NCBI RefSeq assembly: GCF_020991065.1
Contig: NZ_CP087710.1
Coordinates: 248,001-312,000 of the forward strand
Length of the DNA stretch: 64,000 nt
Direction: 5' to 3'
From: Nocardioides okcheonensis
Lineage (GTDB): Bacteria > Actinomycetota > Actinomycetes > Propionibacteriales > Nocardioidaceae
Shown here piece by piece: positions 44,889-55,742 of this stretch (position 1 is the first letter of the stretch; the number at the start of each line of letters is the position of its first letter). The position numbers and the translations under genes are program-made. Under the pieces are notes generated by a model, which was not told the DNA's origin, searched no databases, and was given only the letters and a program-made list of their open reading frames with translations.

Positions 44889-45713
44889 TCAGGCGGCGGC
44901 GACCAGGCCGACCGCGAGCCCGCACAGCAGCAGTCCGACGCCCTGGGAGGCGTGGACCCGCTCGCGCAGGACGACGGCCGCCAGCGCGATCGTGACGGCC
45001 GGGTAGAGCGAGGTCACGACCGAGGCGACCGTCAGCAGGCCGGTCTGCGTGGCGCGGAGGAAGGCGACCACGGCGGTCGTGGCGAGCAGTCCGGCCGCGA
45101 CGCCCCACGCCTGCGACGGGTGGTCGGGCCTCCACCGGCCGCCCAGCAGCGTCGCGGTGACGGCGACGCAGACCACGCCGACGCCCTGCGCGAGCGCCAG
45201 CGGCGCGAACCCGGCCTCCTCCGGCACCTGTCCCGTCGCGGCGAACAGCAGGCCGAAGCCCGCCCCCGCCAGCACCCCGTCGACGATGCCCGCGGCGAGG
45301 TCACCACCACCCGGCTCGCGGCTCACCAGCCAGATCCCGGGCACCGCCGCGACCAGGCCGAGCCAGACGAGCAGGTCGGGGCGCTCCCCGGTCGCCACAC
45401 CGACGACGACGGGCAGCAGGGCCGCACCCACGGCCGAGACGGGCGCGACCACGCCCATCCGGCCCGCGGCCAGCCCGCGGTAGAGGAACGCGCCTCCGGT
45501 GCCGGTCCCGACGCCGGCGAGCGCGCCCCAGCCGAGGTCGGCGGCGGTGGGGGAGCCCGCGGTGACCAGGGCGAGGACGACGGCACCGGCGCAGGCCGAC
45601 GACGACGCGACGAACGCGACCGGCCACGCCGACGTACGCCGTGACGCGATCCCGCCGACGAAGTCCGAGAGGCCGTAGGCGACGGCCGCGGCGAGCGCGA
45701 GCAGGACGGCCAC
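44889..45713 (-). CDS. EamA/DMT-family transporter (274 aa)
   Basis: Ten predicted helices in two EamA repeats: LLALAAAVAYGLSDFVGGIA and GAFLYRGLAAGRMGVVAPVSAVGAAL in the first half; FLRATQTGLLTVASVVTSLYPAVTIALAAVVLRE in the second, ending VGLLLCGLAVGLVAA. These are drug/metabolite superfamily permeases; substrate unknown. GTG 45713 lies one nt after the stop of the DUF456 gene, so the two form an operon. Confidence 0.9.
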   Translation of the reverse strand: MAVLLALAAAVAYGLSDFVGGIASRRTSAWPVAFVASSSACAGAVVLALVTAGSPTAADLGWGALAGVGTGTGGAFLYRGLAAGRMGVVAPVSAVGAALLPVVVGVATGERPDLLVWLGLVAAVPGIWLVSREPGGGDLAAGIVDGVLAGAGFGLLFAATGQVPEEAGFAPLALAQGVGVVCVAVTATLLGGRWRPDHPSQAWGVAAGLLATTAVVAFLRATQTGLLTVASVVTSLYPAVTIALAAVVLRERVHASQGVGLLLCGLAVGLVAAA

Positions 45714-45714
45714 G

Positions 45715-46191
45715 TCAGGTCACCACGACGCCCACGACCCAGGCGGCGGCGGCGAGGAACGCGGCGACCAGCTCGACCAGGATCGAGACGCCCACGGCGC
45801 GCAGCGCGGCGCGGGTGGACGGTCCGGCCTGCGCGGCACCCACGCGGGCCCGCTCGGCGAGGTAGACGCCGAGCACGAACCCGATGAACATCCCGACCAG
45901 CGGGACCACGAAGAAGCCCACGAACGCCAGCAGCGCCCCGACCGCGAGGGTGCGGTTCGGCACCCCGGAGGCCTTCAGCTGCCGCCCGGGGACGAGGAAC
46001 TTCACCACGGACCCGCCGGCGAGCAGCACGGTGCACACCGCGAAGACCACCCACGCGGTGGAGGTGTCGACGTCGAGGGCCCACACGAGGACGGCGCCGA
46101 GCACCAGCAGGGTGCCGGGCAGCACGGGGACGATGATGCCGGCGATGCCGACGGCGATCGCGACGGCGACGAGGACTTCGGTGAGGCTCAC
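45715..46191 (-). CDS. DUF456 membrane protein (158 aa)
   Basis: Four hydrophobic stretches with the DUF456 glycine-rich turns: IAGIIVPVLPGTLLVLGAVLVW (I-x-G-x-x-x-P-x-L-P-G signature), LKASGVPNRTLAVGALLAFVG, and FVVPLVGMFIGFVLGVYLAE. The C-terminal half has RAALRAVGVSILVELVAAFLA. GGGAGG 8 nt upstream supports GTG 46191. Function unknown. It is first in a two-gene operon with the EamA transporter and is isolated from the DUF7455 gene by a terminator. Confidence 0.9.
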   Translation of the reverse strand: MSLTEVLVAVAIAVGIAGIIVPVLPGTLLVLGAVLVWALDVDTSTAWVVFAVCTVLLAGGSVVKFLVPGRQLKASGVPNRTLAVGALLAFVGFFVVPLVGMFIGFVLGVYLAERARVGAAQAGPSTRAALRAVGVSILVELVAAFLAAAAWVVGVVVT

Positions 46192-46223
46192 CGGGCCAGC
46201 CTCCCAGAAGGGGGTCCGGACGC

Positions 46224-46258
46224 AGGACGACCCCGGAGAGCGTGTCCGGGGTCGTCCT
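46224..46258 (-). terminator. Intrinsic terminator of the DUF7455 gene
   Basis: Perfect 14-bp arms (AGGACGACCCCGGA / TCCGGGGTCGTCCT) with a 7-nt loop, 24 nt after the stop at 46283 on the minus strand. Confidence 0.85.
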
Positions 46259-46282
46259 GGGAGTCGGTGTGGTGCTGCTGGG

Positions 46283-46492
46283 TCAGGCGTCGCTGCCGAG
46301 CTTGTGCGTCTCGTCGTGGACGGTGGCAGCGACCTCGCGGAGCTTCTCGCCGTGCTCGCGGGCGTGGTGGGCGCAGAACAGCAGCTCGCCGCCGGTCTGG
46401 AGCTCCACCCGCAGGTAGGCCTGGGCGCCGCAGCGGTCACAGCGGTCACCCGCCGTGAGGACGGCCTGGGTGGGTGCGGTGGCAGTGGTCAC
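46283..46492 (-). CDS. DUF7455 small zinc-ribbon-like protein (69 aa)
   Basis: A conserved actinobacterial protein: TAGDRCDRCGAQAYLRVELQ, GGELLFCAHHAREHGEKLREVA, VHDETHKLG. The CDRC and CAHH motifs form a likely four-ligand zinc site. GTG 46492 is preferred because GAGG lies 5 nt upstream and the residues before it are not conserved; ATG 46513 in the same frame would put translation almost at the predicted transcript start. A GGGAAT-N18-GTT promoter precedes it, pointing to an oxidative or thiol-stress ECF sigma. It sits between sigA and parE as in many actinobacteria. Function unknown. Confidence 0.88.
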   Translation of the reverse strand: MTTATAPTQAVLTAGDRCDRCGAQAYLRVELQTGGELLFCAHHAREHGEKLREVAATVHDETHKLGSDA

Positions 46493-46526
46493 GTCAGCCT
46501 CATTTCTGTTCATCGGTGTCTTGCCC

Positions 46527-46553
46527 AACGTAGCCAGTGGGACAAAGATTCCC
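46527..46553 (-). promoter_or_regulatory. SigR/SigH-class promoter of the DUF7455 gene
   Basis: GGGAAT (46553-46548) and CGTT (46530-46527) on the minus strand, with 18 nt between GGAAT and GTT: an exact match to the actinobacterial SigR-type consensus. It lies about 35-60 nt before the chosen start. Confidence 0.65.
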
Positions 46554-46783
46554 AGCGGCCCCCTCGTGCAGCGATCCCCTCCAGTGAATCACGCCACGTC
46601 GCCCGACGCGTGCGTTGTCCGCAAGCGTGTACCGGATGTTGTGGACGAGGGACCAACGTCCGGCCGACCAGGCTAGACCGGACGGGTGGGCAGGATCCGG
46701 GCAGGCGTGCCTGCACGGCCGGGCGGCGTGTCGCGGGTAGTGTCGGGGTGTTCCGAGATCCACCCGAGCACGACAGGACGTCC

Positions 46784-48856
<2,073 letters not shown>

Positions 48857-48889
48857 GGGCCGATCCCGCGGCTCGCGCCGGCGTACGCC

Positions 48890-48915
48890 CCGGCGTGTCG
48901 CGGCCGACACGCCGG
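48890..48915 (+). terminator. Intrinsic terminator of parE
   Basis: Perfect 11-bp arms CCGGCGTGTCG / CGACACGCCGG with a CGGC loop, 33 nt after the parE stop. Confidence 0.75.
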
Positions 48916-48967
48916 CACGAGTGCGGAGGCGGCGTCGGTCCGGCCCGTGCCGGACTAGCGTGCGCGC

Positions 48968-49192
48968 ATGGACATCGGGTTCGGTGAGTTCGCGCTGCTG
49001 GTGCTGCCCCTGTGGCTGCTGTTCGCGTTCGTCGTCTACTGGGTCATCCGGCTGGGCGTGCGGCACGGCACCCTCGACGCGTACCGGATCGACCGGACCG
49101 ACCAGCGCATCGCGGCGATGAGGGCCGAGGCGAGCGAGCGGGTCCGCGACAGCAGGGGATCACCCGGCCCGTCCGCGGACCGCACGGACTGA
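48968..49192 (+). CDS. Small single-pass membrane protein (74 aa)
   Basis: An N-terminal helix (FALLVLPLWLLFAFVVYWVI) leads to a basic, then helical cytosolic region RIDRTDQRIAAMRAEASERVRD and a disordered end. TAGCGT ends 6 nt before the ATG, fitting a leaderless transcript. No family recognised; it resembles short membrane-tethered coiled-coil proteins. The 82-nt repeat copy 2 begins 36 nt after its stop. Confidence 0.6.
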   Translation: MDIGFGEFALLVLPLWLLFAFVVYWVIRLGVRHGTLDAYRIDRTDQRIAAMRAEASERVRDSRGSPGPSADRTD

Positions 49193-49227
49193 GCCGTGGC
49201 GCGCTCCCGGGGCGCCGTTCGACCAGG

Positions 49228-49309
49228 TCGGTCAGGCTCTCGCTGAACTTGTCAGGCCGTGCAAGGCCTGACAAGTTCAGCGATCCCCGGCTGACCGGGG
49301 ATCGCTGAA
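49228..49309 (+). repeat. 82-nt double-hairpin repeat, copy 2
   Basis: Same unit as at 32382. The first stem is longer here (GTCAGGCC / GGCCTGAC around GTGCAA). It lies between the small membrane protein gene and the dehydrogenase operon, in the same orientation as the other copies. Confidence 0.92.
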
Positions 49310-49330
49310 GCCCCGCGACGCTGACAGTCA

Positions 49331-49359
49331 TTGTGTCGCGGTCCCCCTCTCAGTAGGTT
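49331..49359 (+). promoter_or_regulatory. Candidate SigA-type promoter of the betA-betB operon
   Basis: TTGTGT (49331-49336), a 17-nt spacer and TAGGTT (49354-49359), 36 nt before the ATG, leaving room for the GAGGGAG Shine-Dalgarno. Confidence 0.5.
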
Positions 49360-49394
49360 TGTGGCCCGCGTCACAGCAGGTCGAGAGGGAGCAC

Positions 49395-50978
49395 ATGCCC
49401 GACGAGAAGTTCGACTACGTCGTCATCGGATCGGGCAGCGCCGGCGGTGTCGTCGCCGCCCGGCTGACCGAGGACCCGGACGTCCGGGTGCTGCTGCTCG
49501 AGGCCGGTCCCGCCGACGACGACGACAACATCCACATGCCACTGGCGTTCTCGATGCTGTTCAAGACGAAGTGGGACTGGAACTACGAGACCACGCCGCA
49601 GAAGCACCTCGACGGGCGCCGGGCGTACTGGCCCCGCATGAAGGCGCTGGGCGGGTGCTCGTCGATGAACGCGATGATCTACATCCGCGGCAACCACGCC
49701 GACTACGACGAGTGGCGCGACGCCTACGGCGCGACCGGCTGGGGCTTCGACGACGTCCTGCCCTACTTCGTCAAGGCCGAGGGCAACACGCGCCTCGGCG
49801 GGCGGTTCCACGGCACCGACGGGCCGTTGCACGTCGAGGACCGGACCTACGACCACGAGCTGAGCACCGCCTTCATCGAGGCCGGGGTCGCGGCCGGGCT
49901 CAAGCGCACCGACGACTTCAACGGCGCCGAGCAGGAGGGCATCGGCCGCTACCAGGTGACCTGCAAGAAGGGGCGCCGCTGGTCGGTCGCCGACGCCTAC
50001 ATCCATCCCGCGGCGGCGCGGCCCAACCTGACCGTGCGGACCGAGGCGTTCGTGACGCGGATCGTGCTCGAGGGCACCCGCGCGGTCGGCGTCGCGTACA
50101 CCCGCAACGGCGCGCAGCACGTCGTGCGCGCGGAGGCCGAGGTCGTGCTCAGCGGCGGCGCGATCAATAGCCCGCAGCTGCTCATGCTCTCCGGCATCGG
50201 CCCCGGAGCCCACCTGCGCGACCTGGGCATCGACGTCGTCGTCGACTCCTCCGGGGTCGGCCAGCACCTCCAGGACCACCCCGTCTCGGGGATCCTCAGC
50301 TACACCAAGGACACCACCGACATCGCCGAGATGCTCGGGATCGGCAACCTGGTGAGGTGGAAGGCGACCGGCAAGGGGCCGCTGAGCTCCAACGTCGCCG
50401 AGACCGGGGCGTTCTACGCCTCCCGCGACGACCTCGCGCTGCCGGACATCCAGCTCCACGTCGCACCGACGGGGTTCTACGACAACGGCATGCACGAGCC
50501 CGTACGCCGTGCGCTGACCACGGCCGTGACGCTCGTCAACGTCCAGAGCTCGGGCCATGTCCGGCTGCGCTCGGCCGACCCGACCTGGCACCCCGAGATC
50601 GACCCGGGCTACTTCGACGACCGCGCCGACCTCGAGGCCATGGTCGGCGGGTTCCGCACCGCGCTCGAGGTGCTGCGCCAGGGCCCCATCGCCCGGTTCG
50701 TCGACGAGCCGTGGGTCCCGGCCTCGAGCGACCCGTCCGACGACGAGATCATCGAGGCGATCGGCCGCCTCGGCCAGACGCTCTACCACCCCGTCGCGAC
50801 GTGCGCGATGGGCACGGTCGAGGGCAGCGTCGTCGACCCCGAGCTCCGCGTCCACGGCGTCGAGGGCCTGCGGGTCGCCGACGCCTCCGTCATGCCGCGG
50901 GTGCCCCGCGGCAACACCAACGCCCCCACCGTCATGATCGGTGAGAAGTGCGCCGACCTCATCAAGGAGTCACGATGA
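49395..50978 (+). CDS. betA: GMC-family FAD oxidoreductase, choline dehydrogenase-like (527 aa)
   Basis: Flavoprotein alcohol dehydrogenase. The FAD-binding VIGSGSAGGVVAARL and LLLEAGP are at the N-terminus, followed by GMC signature 1 (RMKALGGCSSMNAMIYIRGN) and signature 2 (GGAINSPQLLMLSGIGP). The active-site pair is His in LYHPVATCAMG and Asn in PRGNTNAPTVMIGEK. Expected reaction: choline to betaine aldehyde, the first step to the osmoprotectant glycine betaine. GAGGGAG precedes the ATG. The next gene, an aldehyde dehydrogenase, starts in its stop codon (ATGA), which supports the choline pathway, but other alcohols are possible; no betT or betI is nearby. Confidence 0.8.
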   Translation: MPDEKFDYVVIGSGSAGGVVAARLTEDPDVRVLLLEAGPADDDDNIHMPLAFSMLFKTKWDWNYETTPQKHLDGRRAYWPRMKALGGCSSMNAMIYIRGNHADYDEWRDAYGATGWGFDDVLPYFVKAEGNTRLGGRFHGTDGPLHVEDRTYDHELSTAFIEAGVAAGLKRTDDFNGAEQEGIGRYQVTCKKGRRWSVADAYIHPAAARPNLTVRTEAFVTRIVLEGTRAVGVAYTRNGAQHVVRAEAEVVLSGGAINSPQLLMLSGIGPGAHLRDLGIDVVVDSSGVGQHLQDHPVSGILSYTKDTTDIAEMLGIGNLVRWKATGKGPLSSNVAETGAFYASRDDLALPDIQLHVAPTGFYDNGMHEPVRRALTTAVTLVNVQSSGHVRLRSADPTWHPEIDPGYFDDRADLEAMVGGFRTALEVLRQGPIARFVDEPWVPASSDPSDDEIIEAIGRLGQTLYHPVATCAMGTVEGSVVDPELRVHGVEGLRVADASVMPRVPRGNTNAPTVMIGEKCADLIKESR

Positions 50979-52486
50979 GCACCACCCTCGAGCCCACCAC
51001 CTCCGGCGCCACCCAGACCTTCGACTCGCTCGACCCGGCCACCGGCGACGTCGTCGGCACGCACCCGGTGGCCGGCCCGGCCGAGGTCGACGCCGCCGTC
51101 GCCCGCGCCCGCGACGCGGTCGACTGGTGGGGCAACCTGTCGTTCGACGAGCGCGCCGACTTCCTCCTCACCTGGCGCAGCGTGATCACCCGGAGGATCG
51201 CCCAGCTCGCCGACCTCTCCCACCGCGAGACCGGCAAGCCCCACGGGGACGCCCAGCTCGAGATCGTCCTGGCCATCGACCACATCGCGTGGGCGGCGAA
51301 GAACGCCAAGAAGGTGCTCGGGGCGCGGAAGGTCTCCTCCGGGCTCCTGATGGCCAACCAGGCGGCGACGGTGGCCTACCACCCGCTCGGGGTGGTCGGC
51401 GTGATCGGCCCGTGGAACTACCCCGTCTTCACGCCGATGGGGTCGATCGCCTACGCCCTCGCCGCGGGCAACGCCGTGGTGTTCAAGCCCAGTGAGTACA
51501 CCCCCGGCGTCGGGCAGTGGCTCGCCGACAGCTTCCGTGAGGTGGTGCACGGTCGCGACGTCCTGCAGGTCGTGACGGGCCTCGGCGAGACCGGCAACGC
51601 GCTGTGCCGGGCGCGGATCGACAAGCTCGCGTTCACCGGGTCGGGGCGCACCGGCAAGCTCGTCATGGCGACCTGCGCCGAGAACCTCACGCCGGTCGTC
51701 ATCGAGGCCGGCGGCAAGGACTCCCTGATCGTGGACGAGGACGCCGACCTGGCCAAGGCCGCCGAGGCGGCGCTGTGGGGCGGGATGGCCAACGCGGGGC
51801 AGACCTGCATCGGCACCGAGCGCGTCTACGTCCACGAGAACGTCTTCGACGCCTTCATGACCGAGATCCTGTCCCAGGCCGAGGGCCTGCGCGCCGGGGC
51901 AGACTCGGGCGCGAAGATCGGGCCGATCACGATGCCGTCGCAGCTGGGCGTCATCAAGAGCCACATCGACGACGCGATCGCCCGCGGCGCGAGGGTGGTG
52001 CTCGGCGGGTCCGACGCGGTCGGGGAGCGCTTCGTCCAGCCGACGATCCTCACCCACGTGCCCGAGGACTCCACGGAGATCACCGACGAGACCTTCGGTC
52101 CGACACTGGCGATCAACCCGGTCGCGAGCATGGACGAGGCCGTACGCCTCACCAACGCCACCGAGTACGGCCTGGCCGGCGCGGTGTTCTCGCAGGCCAA
52201 CGGCATGTCGATCGCCCGCCGGATCCGCTCCGGCATGACGTCGGTCAACGCGGTCATCGCCTTCGCCGCCGTCCCGTCGCTGCCCTTCGGCGGCGTCGGG
52301 CAGTCGGGGTTCGGCCGCATCCACGGCCCCGACGGGCTCCGGGAGTTCACCTACGCCAAGGCCATCACGCGGCAGCGGTTCGCGCCGGTCATGAACCTGA
52401 CGTCGTTCGCGCGCGACGCCGCGACCGACGGGAAGGTCGCCCAGCTGGTCACGCTGCTGCACGGGGGCAAGCAGACGCTGCGCTGA
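50975..52486 (+). CDS. betB: NAD(P)-dependent aldehyde dehydrogenase, betaine-aldehyde dehydrogenase-like (503 aa)
   Basis: ALDH-superfamily enzyme oxidising an aldehyde to the acid via a Cys thioester. GPWNYPVFTPMGSIAYALAA carries the conserved Asn, VVFKPSEYTP the cofactor Lys. FTGSGRTGK, VIEAGGKDSLIV (general-base Glu, with A in place of the usual L) and NAGQTCIGTERVYVHE (catalytic Cys) follow, and the C-terminal PFGGVGQSGFGRIHG is typical. Translational coupling to the GMC dehydrogenase makes betaine aldehyde the likely substrate. Overall features also fit the succinate-semialdehyde/aldehyde dehydrogenase group, so substrate is inferred from the operon. Confidence 0.82.
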   Translation: MSTTLEPTTSGATQTFDSLDPATGDVVGTHPVAGPAEVDAAVARARDAVDWWGNLSFDERADFLLTWRSVITRRIAQLADLSHRETGKPHGDAQLEIVLAIDHIAWAAKNAKKVLGARKVSSGLLMANQAATVAYHPLGVVGVIGPWNYPVFTPMGSIAYALAAGNAVVFKPSEYTPGVGQWLADSFREVVHGRDVLQVVTGLGETGNALCRARIDKLAFTGSGRTGKLVMATCAENLTPVVIEAGGKDSLIVDEDADLAKAAEAALWGGMANAGQTCIGTERVYVHENVFDAFMTEILSQAEGLRAGADSGAKIGPITMPSQLGVIKSHIDDAIARGARVVLGGSDAVGERFVQPTILTHVPEDSTEITDETFGPTLAINPVASMDEAVRLTNATEYGLAGAVFSQANGMSIARRIRSGMTSVNAVIAFAAVPSLPFGGVGQSGFGRIHGPDGLREFTYAKAITRQRFAPVMNLTSFARDAATDGKVAQLVTLLHGGKQTLR

Positions 52487-52582
52487 CCGGTCCCGGGAGC
52501 GACGGTCGCGGCGACGTACGACGGCCCGGCTCGCAGCCCGGCGCCGGGCACGACGTCCGGCGTCGGGGTCCGAGCGCTCGAA

Positions 52583-52664
52583 CTTGTCAGGCTCTCGCTG
52601 AACTTGTCAGGCCTTGCACGGCCTGACAAGTTCAGCGATCCCCGGCTGACCGGGGATCGCTGAA
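52583..52664 (+). repeat. 82-nt double-hairpin repeat, copy 3, with a partial tandem half-unit
   Basis: Core identical to the other copies (loop TTGCAC). Its left edge carries an additional GCTCGAACTTGTCAGG (from 52575), a partial duplicate of the first arm. It lies between the convergent aldehyde dehydrogenase and carbonic anhydrase genes. Confidence 0.92.
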
Positions 52665-52692
52665 GAGGCGGGCCGCAGCCCCCAGCAGGCGC

Positions 52693-53199
52693 TCAGACGT
52701 GCTGGGTGAGCAGCCCGGAGTCGACGTCGTAGAGGAAGCCCCCGACCCGGGCGCGGTCGCCGATGAGGGGGTGCGTGCGGACCTTGGCGACGTCCTGGCG
52801 CAGCTGGTCGAGCTGGTCGGTGACCACGCCGAAGGACGCCCAGCTGGCGTCGACGCCGGCGGACTCGCCGACCTTGACCCGCAGCTCGGCCTCGCTCGAG
52901 GAGGCCATCGCGCAGCGGGTGTGGGGGACCACGAGGATCCGCTGGACGTTGAGCAGGTGGACGCCGAGCACCAGCGCCTCCAGCGCCTGGGGCGTCACCC
53001 GGGCGCCCGGGTTGCGGAAGATCTTCGCGTCGCCGTGCTTGAGCCCGAGCATGCGCAGCGGGTCGATGCGCGAGTCCATGCAGGTGATCAGGCCGATGCC
53101 GGCGTGGGCCTTGCCGTCGAACCCGCCGAGGTCGAAGTCGTCGGCGAAGGCGCGGTTGGCGTCGATCAGGTCGTCGAAGTCGTGCGAGGAGTCAGCCAC
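52693..53199 (-). CDS. Beta-class carbonic anhydrase (168 aa)
   Basis: Interconverts CO2 and bicarbonate with a catalytic zinc. Zinc ligands are Cys in ITCMDSRIDPL (with the Asp-Arg dyad) and His/Cys in VVPHTRCAM. NPGARVTPQALEALVLGVHLLN is the usual central block, followed by FGVVTDQLDQLRQDV and GGFLYDVDSGLL. At 168 residues it is the short actinobacterial type, cytosolic. TAGCCT ends 7 nt before GTG 53199 (leaderless), so its transcription is separate from the exporter operon 20 nt upstream. Confidence 0.92.
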   Translation of the reverse strand: MADSSHDFDDLIDANRAFADDFDLGGFDGKAHAGIGLITCMDSRIDPLRMLGLKHGDAKIFRNPGARVTPQALEALVLGVHLLNVQRILVVPHTRCAMASSSEAELRVKVGESAGVDASWASFGVVTDQLDQLRQDVAKVRTHPLIGDRARVGGFLYDVDSGLLTQHV

Positions 53200-53219
53200 G
53201 ACTCGCAGGCTAGCGCCCC

Positions 53220-55010
53220 TCAGGCGCCGCCGCCGAAGAGGTCCCGGGTGCTGAGCCGGGTCGGGCGCACCTCGCGGAACAGGACGAGCGCGAGGACTGC
53301 CGCGACCACGGCGCAGCCGGCGGCGCCCCAGAACACGGCGTGCTCCTGGGCGATGCCCGCGACGCGGAGCAGGTCGGAGAACGCCTTGCACCGGCTCTTG
53401 CCGTCGCACACGTCCTGGACGGGCGGGATGGCGATCTGCTCGGAGTAGTAGCGGCGCAGCCCGATCGTGGTGAGCGCCGAGATGCCGACCAGCATGCCCA
53501 CCATCCGGGCGACGACGACGAACGCGCTGGCGACCCCGTGCACCTCGTCGTCGGTGAAGGCGAGCAGCGCGGCGTTGACCGGCGCGAGCGCCAGGCCGAA
53601 GCCGAGGCCGCCGACGACGAGCGCCACGTTGGCGACGGGCTCCTCGATCGTCGTGAGGCCCCACCGGGTCATCAGCACGAAGCCGGTGGCTGCCATCAGC
53701 ATCCCGCCGGCGGTGACCACGCCCGGAGCGACGGTGCGGATCAGCCAGCCGCCCGCGACGGCCCCGACGGGCAGCGCGAGCAGGAAGCGCACCAGCACCA
53801 GCGCGGCGGGGAGCTGGTCGTCGGGGTAGACGGTGGTGCGGGCGAAGAGCGGGATGTCGATGAGGGCGGCGATCAGCGCGGCGCCGACGAAGAAGCTGAC
53901 CACGAGCGCGCCCCACGCGGGCGTACGCACCAGCGCCCCGCGCGGCACCAGCGGGGCGCTCGCGCGGCGTACGTGCCAGGCGAAGGCGGCGGCCGCCACG
54001 ACGGCGCCGAGGAGGTACCACCGGCCGCGGGGGGAGAAGACCTCGACCTTCGGGTCGGCGGTGGCGAAGGCCAGGATCACCCCGCCGAGGGCGAGGGCGA
54101 GCAGCAGCGCGCCGACGAGGTCGGCGTCGACGAGGACGCGGGTCCAGCCGCGCAGGTCGAGCAGCGGCCGGGGCGCGAACCACGACCAGGCGAGCAGCAG
54201 CACGAACGCCACGACGGCGGCGGCGCCCGCCGGCGTCAGCCAGCGACCGTCGCCCGCGAACGGGATGAAGAGCTGTCCCCACGTGAGGTCGCGCATCAGC
54301 GCGGGTGGGCGCAGGAAGACGACCCCGCCCGCGACGAGGGTGAGCACGACCAGGAGCAGGCCGATCAGGTCGGGGCGTGGTCTCGAGGCTCGCTGCGCTC
54401 GCCCCTCGCCCGCCGCGGAACGGGTCAGCGCCCGGATGGCGGCGGCGAGCACGAGGCCGACGGCGAGGTTGACCGCGAAGATCGCGCGCCAGTCGGCGAC
54501 CGCGAGGACCACGGCGCCGAACAGCGGCCCGAGGACTGAGCCGATCTCCTGGACCGCGGACACGACGCCGAGCGGGACGCCGCGACGCTCGACGGGGTAG
54601 AGGTCGGCGACCAGCGCGAGCGTCGCCGGCACGAGGCCGCCGCCGCCCACGCCCTGGAGGAACCGCCCGGCGACGATGCTGGGCATGTCGTAGGCGAGCG
54701 TCGTCACCAGCGAGCCCAGCGCGAAGAGCACCAGCGACATCACGAGGACGGGGACGCGTCCGCGCAGGTCGGCGATCCGCCCGATGAGCGGGAGCATCGC
54801 GACGTAGCCGAGGAGGAAGCCGCTGACGATGGGCGCGGCGCGCTGGAGCTGGTCGATCGGGATCCCGACGCCGGTCATCATGTCCGGCAGTGCCAGGACC
54901 ACGACGTAGGTGTCGGCCGCGGCGAACGCGACGGCGACCGCGGCGACCGCCAGCAGCAGCCGCGAGCTGCGCGGCACCGTGTCCGTGGACGGCTCCGAGG
55001 GCCGGCTCAC
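53220..55010 (-). CDS. MFS exporter, DHA2/P55-like (596 aa)
   Basis: A 12-14-helix major facilitator: [21 protein letters not shown] (helix 1), motif [15 protein letters not shown], motif C-like [23 protein letters not shown] and [20 protein letters not shown] periplasmic C-terminal loop contains a Cys pair ([14 protein letters not shown]). GTG 55010 overlaps the lprG stop as GTGA. The lprG-MFS pair is the organisation of the mycobacterial LprG-P55 (Rv1411c-Rv1410c) lipid export system. A loop near residue 205 carries a [13 protein letters not shown] insertion encoded by a GCTCGC-repeat sequence. Lipid export is inferred from the pair. Confidence 0.88.
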   Translation of the reverse strand: MSRPSEPSTDTVPRSSRLLLAVAAVAVAFAAADTYVVVLALPDMMTGVGIPIDQLQRAAPIVSGFLLGYVAMLPLIGRIADLRGRVPVLVMSLVLFALGSLVTTLAYDMPSIVAGRFLQGVGGGGLVPATLALVADLYPVERRGVPLGVVSAVQEIGSVLGPLFGAVVLAVADWRAIFAVNLAVGLVLAAAIRALTRSAAGEGRAQRASRPRPDLIGLLLVVLTLVAGGVVFLRPPALMRDLTWGQLFIPFAGDGRWLTPAGAAAVVAFVLLLAWSWFAPRPLLDLRGWTRVLVDADLVGALLLALALGGVILAFATADPKVEVFSPRGRWYLLGAVVAAAAFAWHVRRASAPLVPRGALVRTPAWGALVVSFFVGAALIAALIDIPLFARTTVYPDDQLPAALVLVRFLLALPVGAVAGGWLIRTVAPGVVTAGGMLMAATGFVLMTRWGLTTIEEPVANVALVVGGLGFGLALAPVNAALLAFTDDEVHGVASAFVVVARMVGMLVGISALTTIGLRRYYSEQIAIPPVQDVCDGKSRCKAFSDLLRVAGIAQEHAVFWGAAGCAVVAAVLALVLFREVRPTRLSTRDLFGGGA

Positions 55011-55738
55011 GGCGCGGTGATGTCCTTCTCCGTGCCGTAGTCGGCGAACTCGACGGTGTAGGTCATCGGGTCGGTGCGGGGGTAGAAGACGCCGGTGAGC
55101 GTGGCCTTGCGCAGCTCGCCGTCGTCGGTCACCTGCCACTCGGCGTCGAAGGAGTCACCCGACGCCGACGGGATCACGGCGTCCATGGCGTCGCCCGGGA
55201 CGGTGCCGGAGTAGGTGGTCAGCACCTCCTTGTTGTCCGCGCCGCCGCGCACGCTCTCACCGGCCTCGGGGGCGTCGGTCAGCTCCAGCAGCCCGGCGAA
55301 GCCGTCCTGGCCGACGAGGCCCGACGGGTCGGGGGCGCCGTACTCCTTGGGGTTGACCTTGTTCCACCCGGGCGTGAACGGGAGCTGGGCGTAGACGGTG
55401 TCGTCGACCGCGACCACCGGCACGTCGACGGTCTGGCCGGCGAAGACGACGGTGATCGTGCCCTCGAAGGCCGGTGCGTCGGTCACCGTGCCCGCCGCCT
55501 CCTTGATGCCGGCCACGCCGTCGGGCAGGGCGGGGGTCGACAGCGTGAGGTCGACGCCGCTGGTCTCGGCGAGCTTCGTCGACGCCTCGGACAGGACCTC
55601 CTCGGGCGTCTTGCCGTCGGCCGCGGCGGAGTCGTCGCCCGAGCAGGCGGCGAGGGCGGGCAGGGCCAGGAGGACGGCCGTGGCCGTCGCGGCGAGGCGG
55701 CCGGCGGGCCGGCCACGTCCGGTGAGGGGAGCACGCAT
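55007..55738 (-). CDS. lprG: LprG/LppX-family lipoprotein (243 aa)
   Basis: Signal peptide with lipobox LPALAAC (C32), then the LppX_LprAFG fold: [98 protein letters not shown], and [32 protein letters not shown]. In mycobacteria these proteins carry triacylglycerol or lipoglycans from the membrane to the wall together with the adjacent MFS protein. ATG 55738 is 4 nt past the true parC stop and starts the signal peptide. As sequenced, parC reads in frame into this gene because of a frameshift; the fusion is judged artefactual. Confidence 0.88.
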   Translation of the reverse strand: MRAPLTGRGRPAGRLAATATAVLLALPALAACSGDDSAAADGKTPEEVLSEASTKLAETSGVDLTLSTPALPDGVAGIKEAAGTVTDAPAFEGTITVVFAGQTVDVPVVAVDDTVYAQLPFTPGWNKVNPKEYGAPDPSGLVGQDGFAGLLELTDAPEAGESVRGGADNKEVLTTYSGTVPGDAMDAVIPSASGDSFDAEWQVTDDGELRKATLTGVFYPRTDPMTYTVEFADYGTEKDITAP

Positions 55739-55742
55739 GCGC

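Noticed and set aside
52693..54282. 529-codon minus-strand frame extending carbonic anhydrase upstream
   Set aside because: The extension is an off-frame Arg-rich shadow of the MFS gene; the leaderless GTG at 53199 starts the conserved domain.
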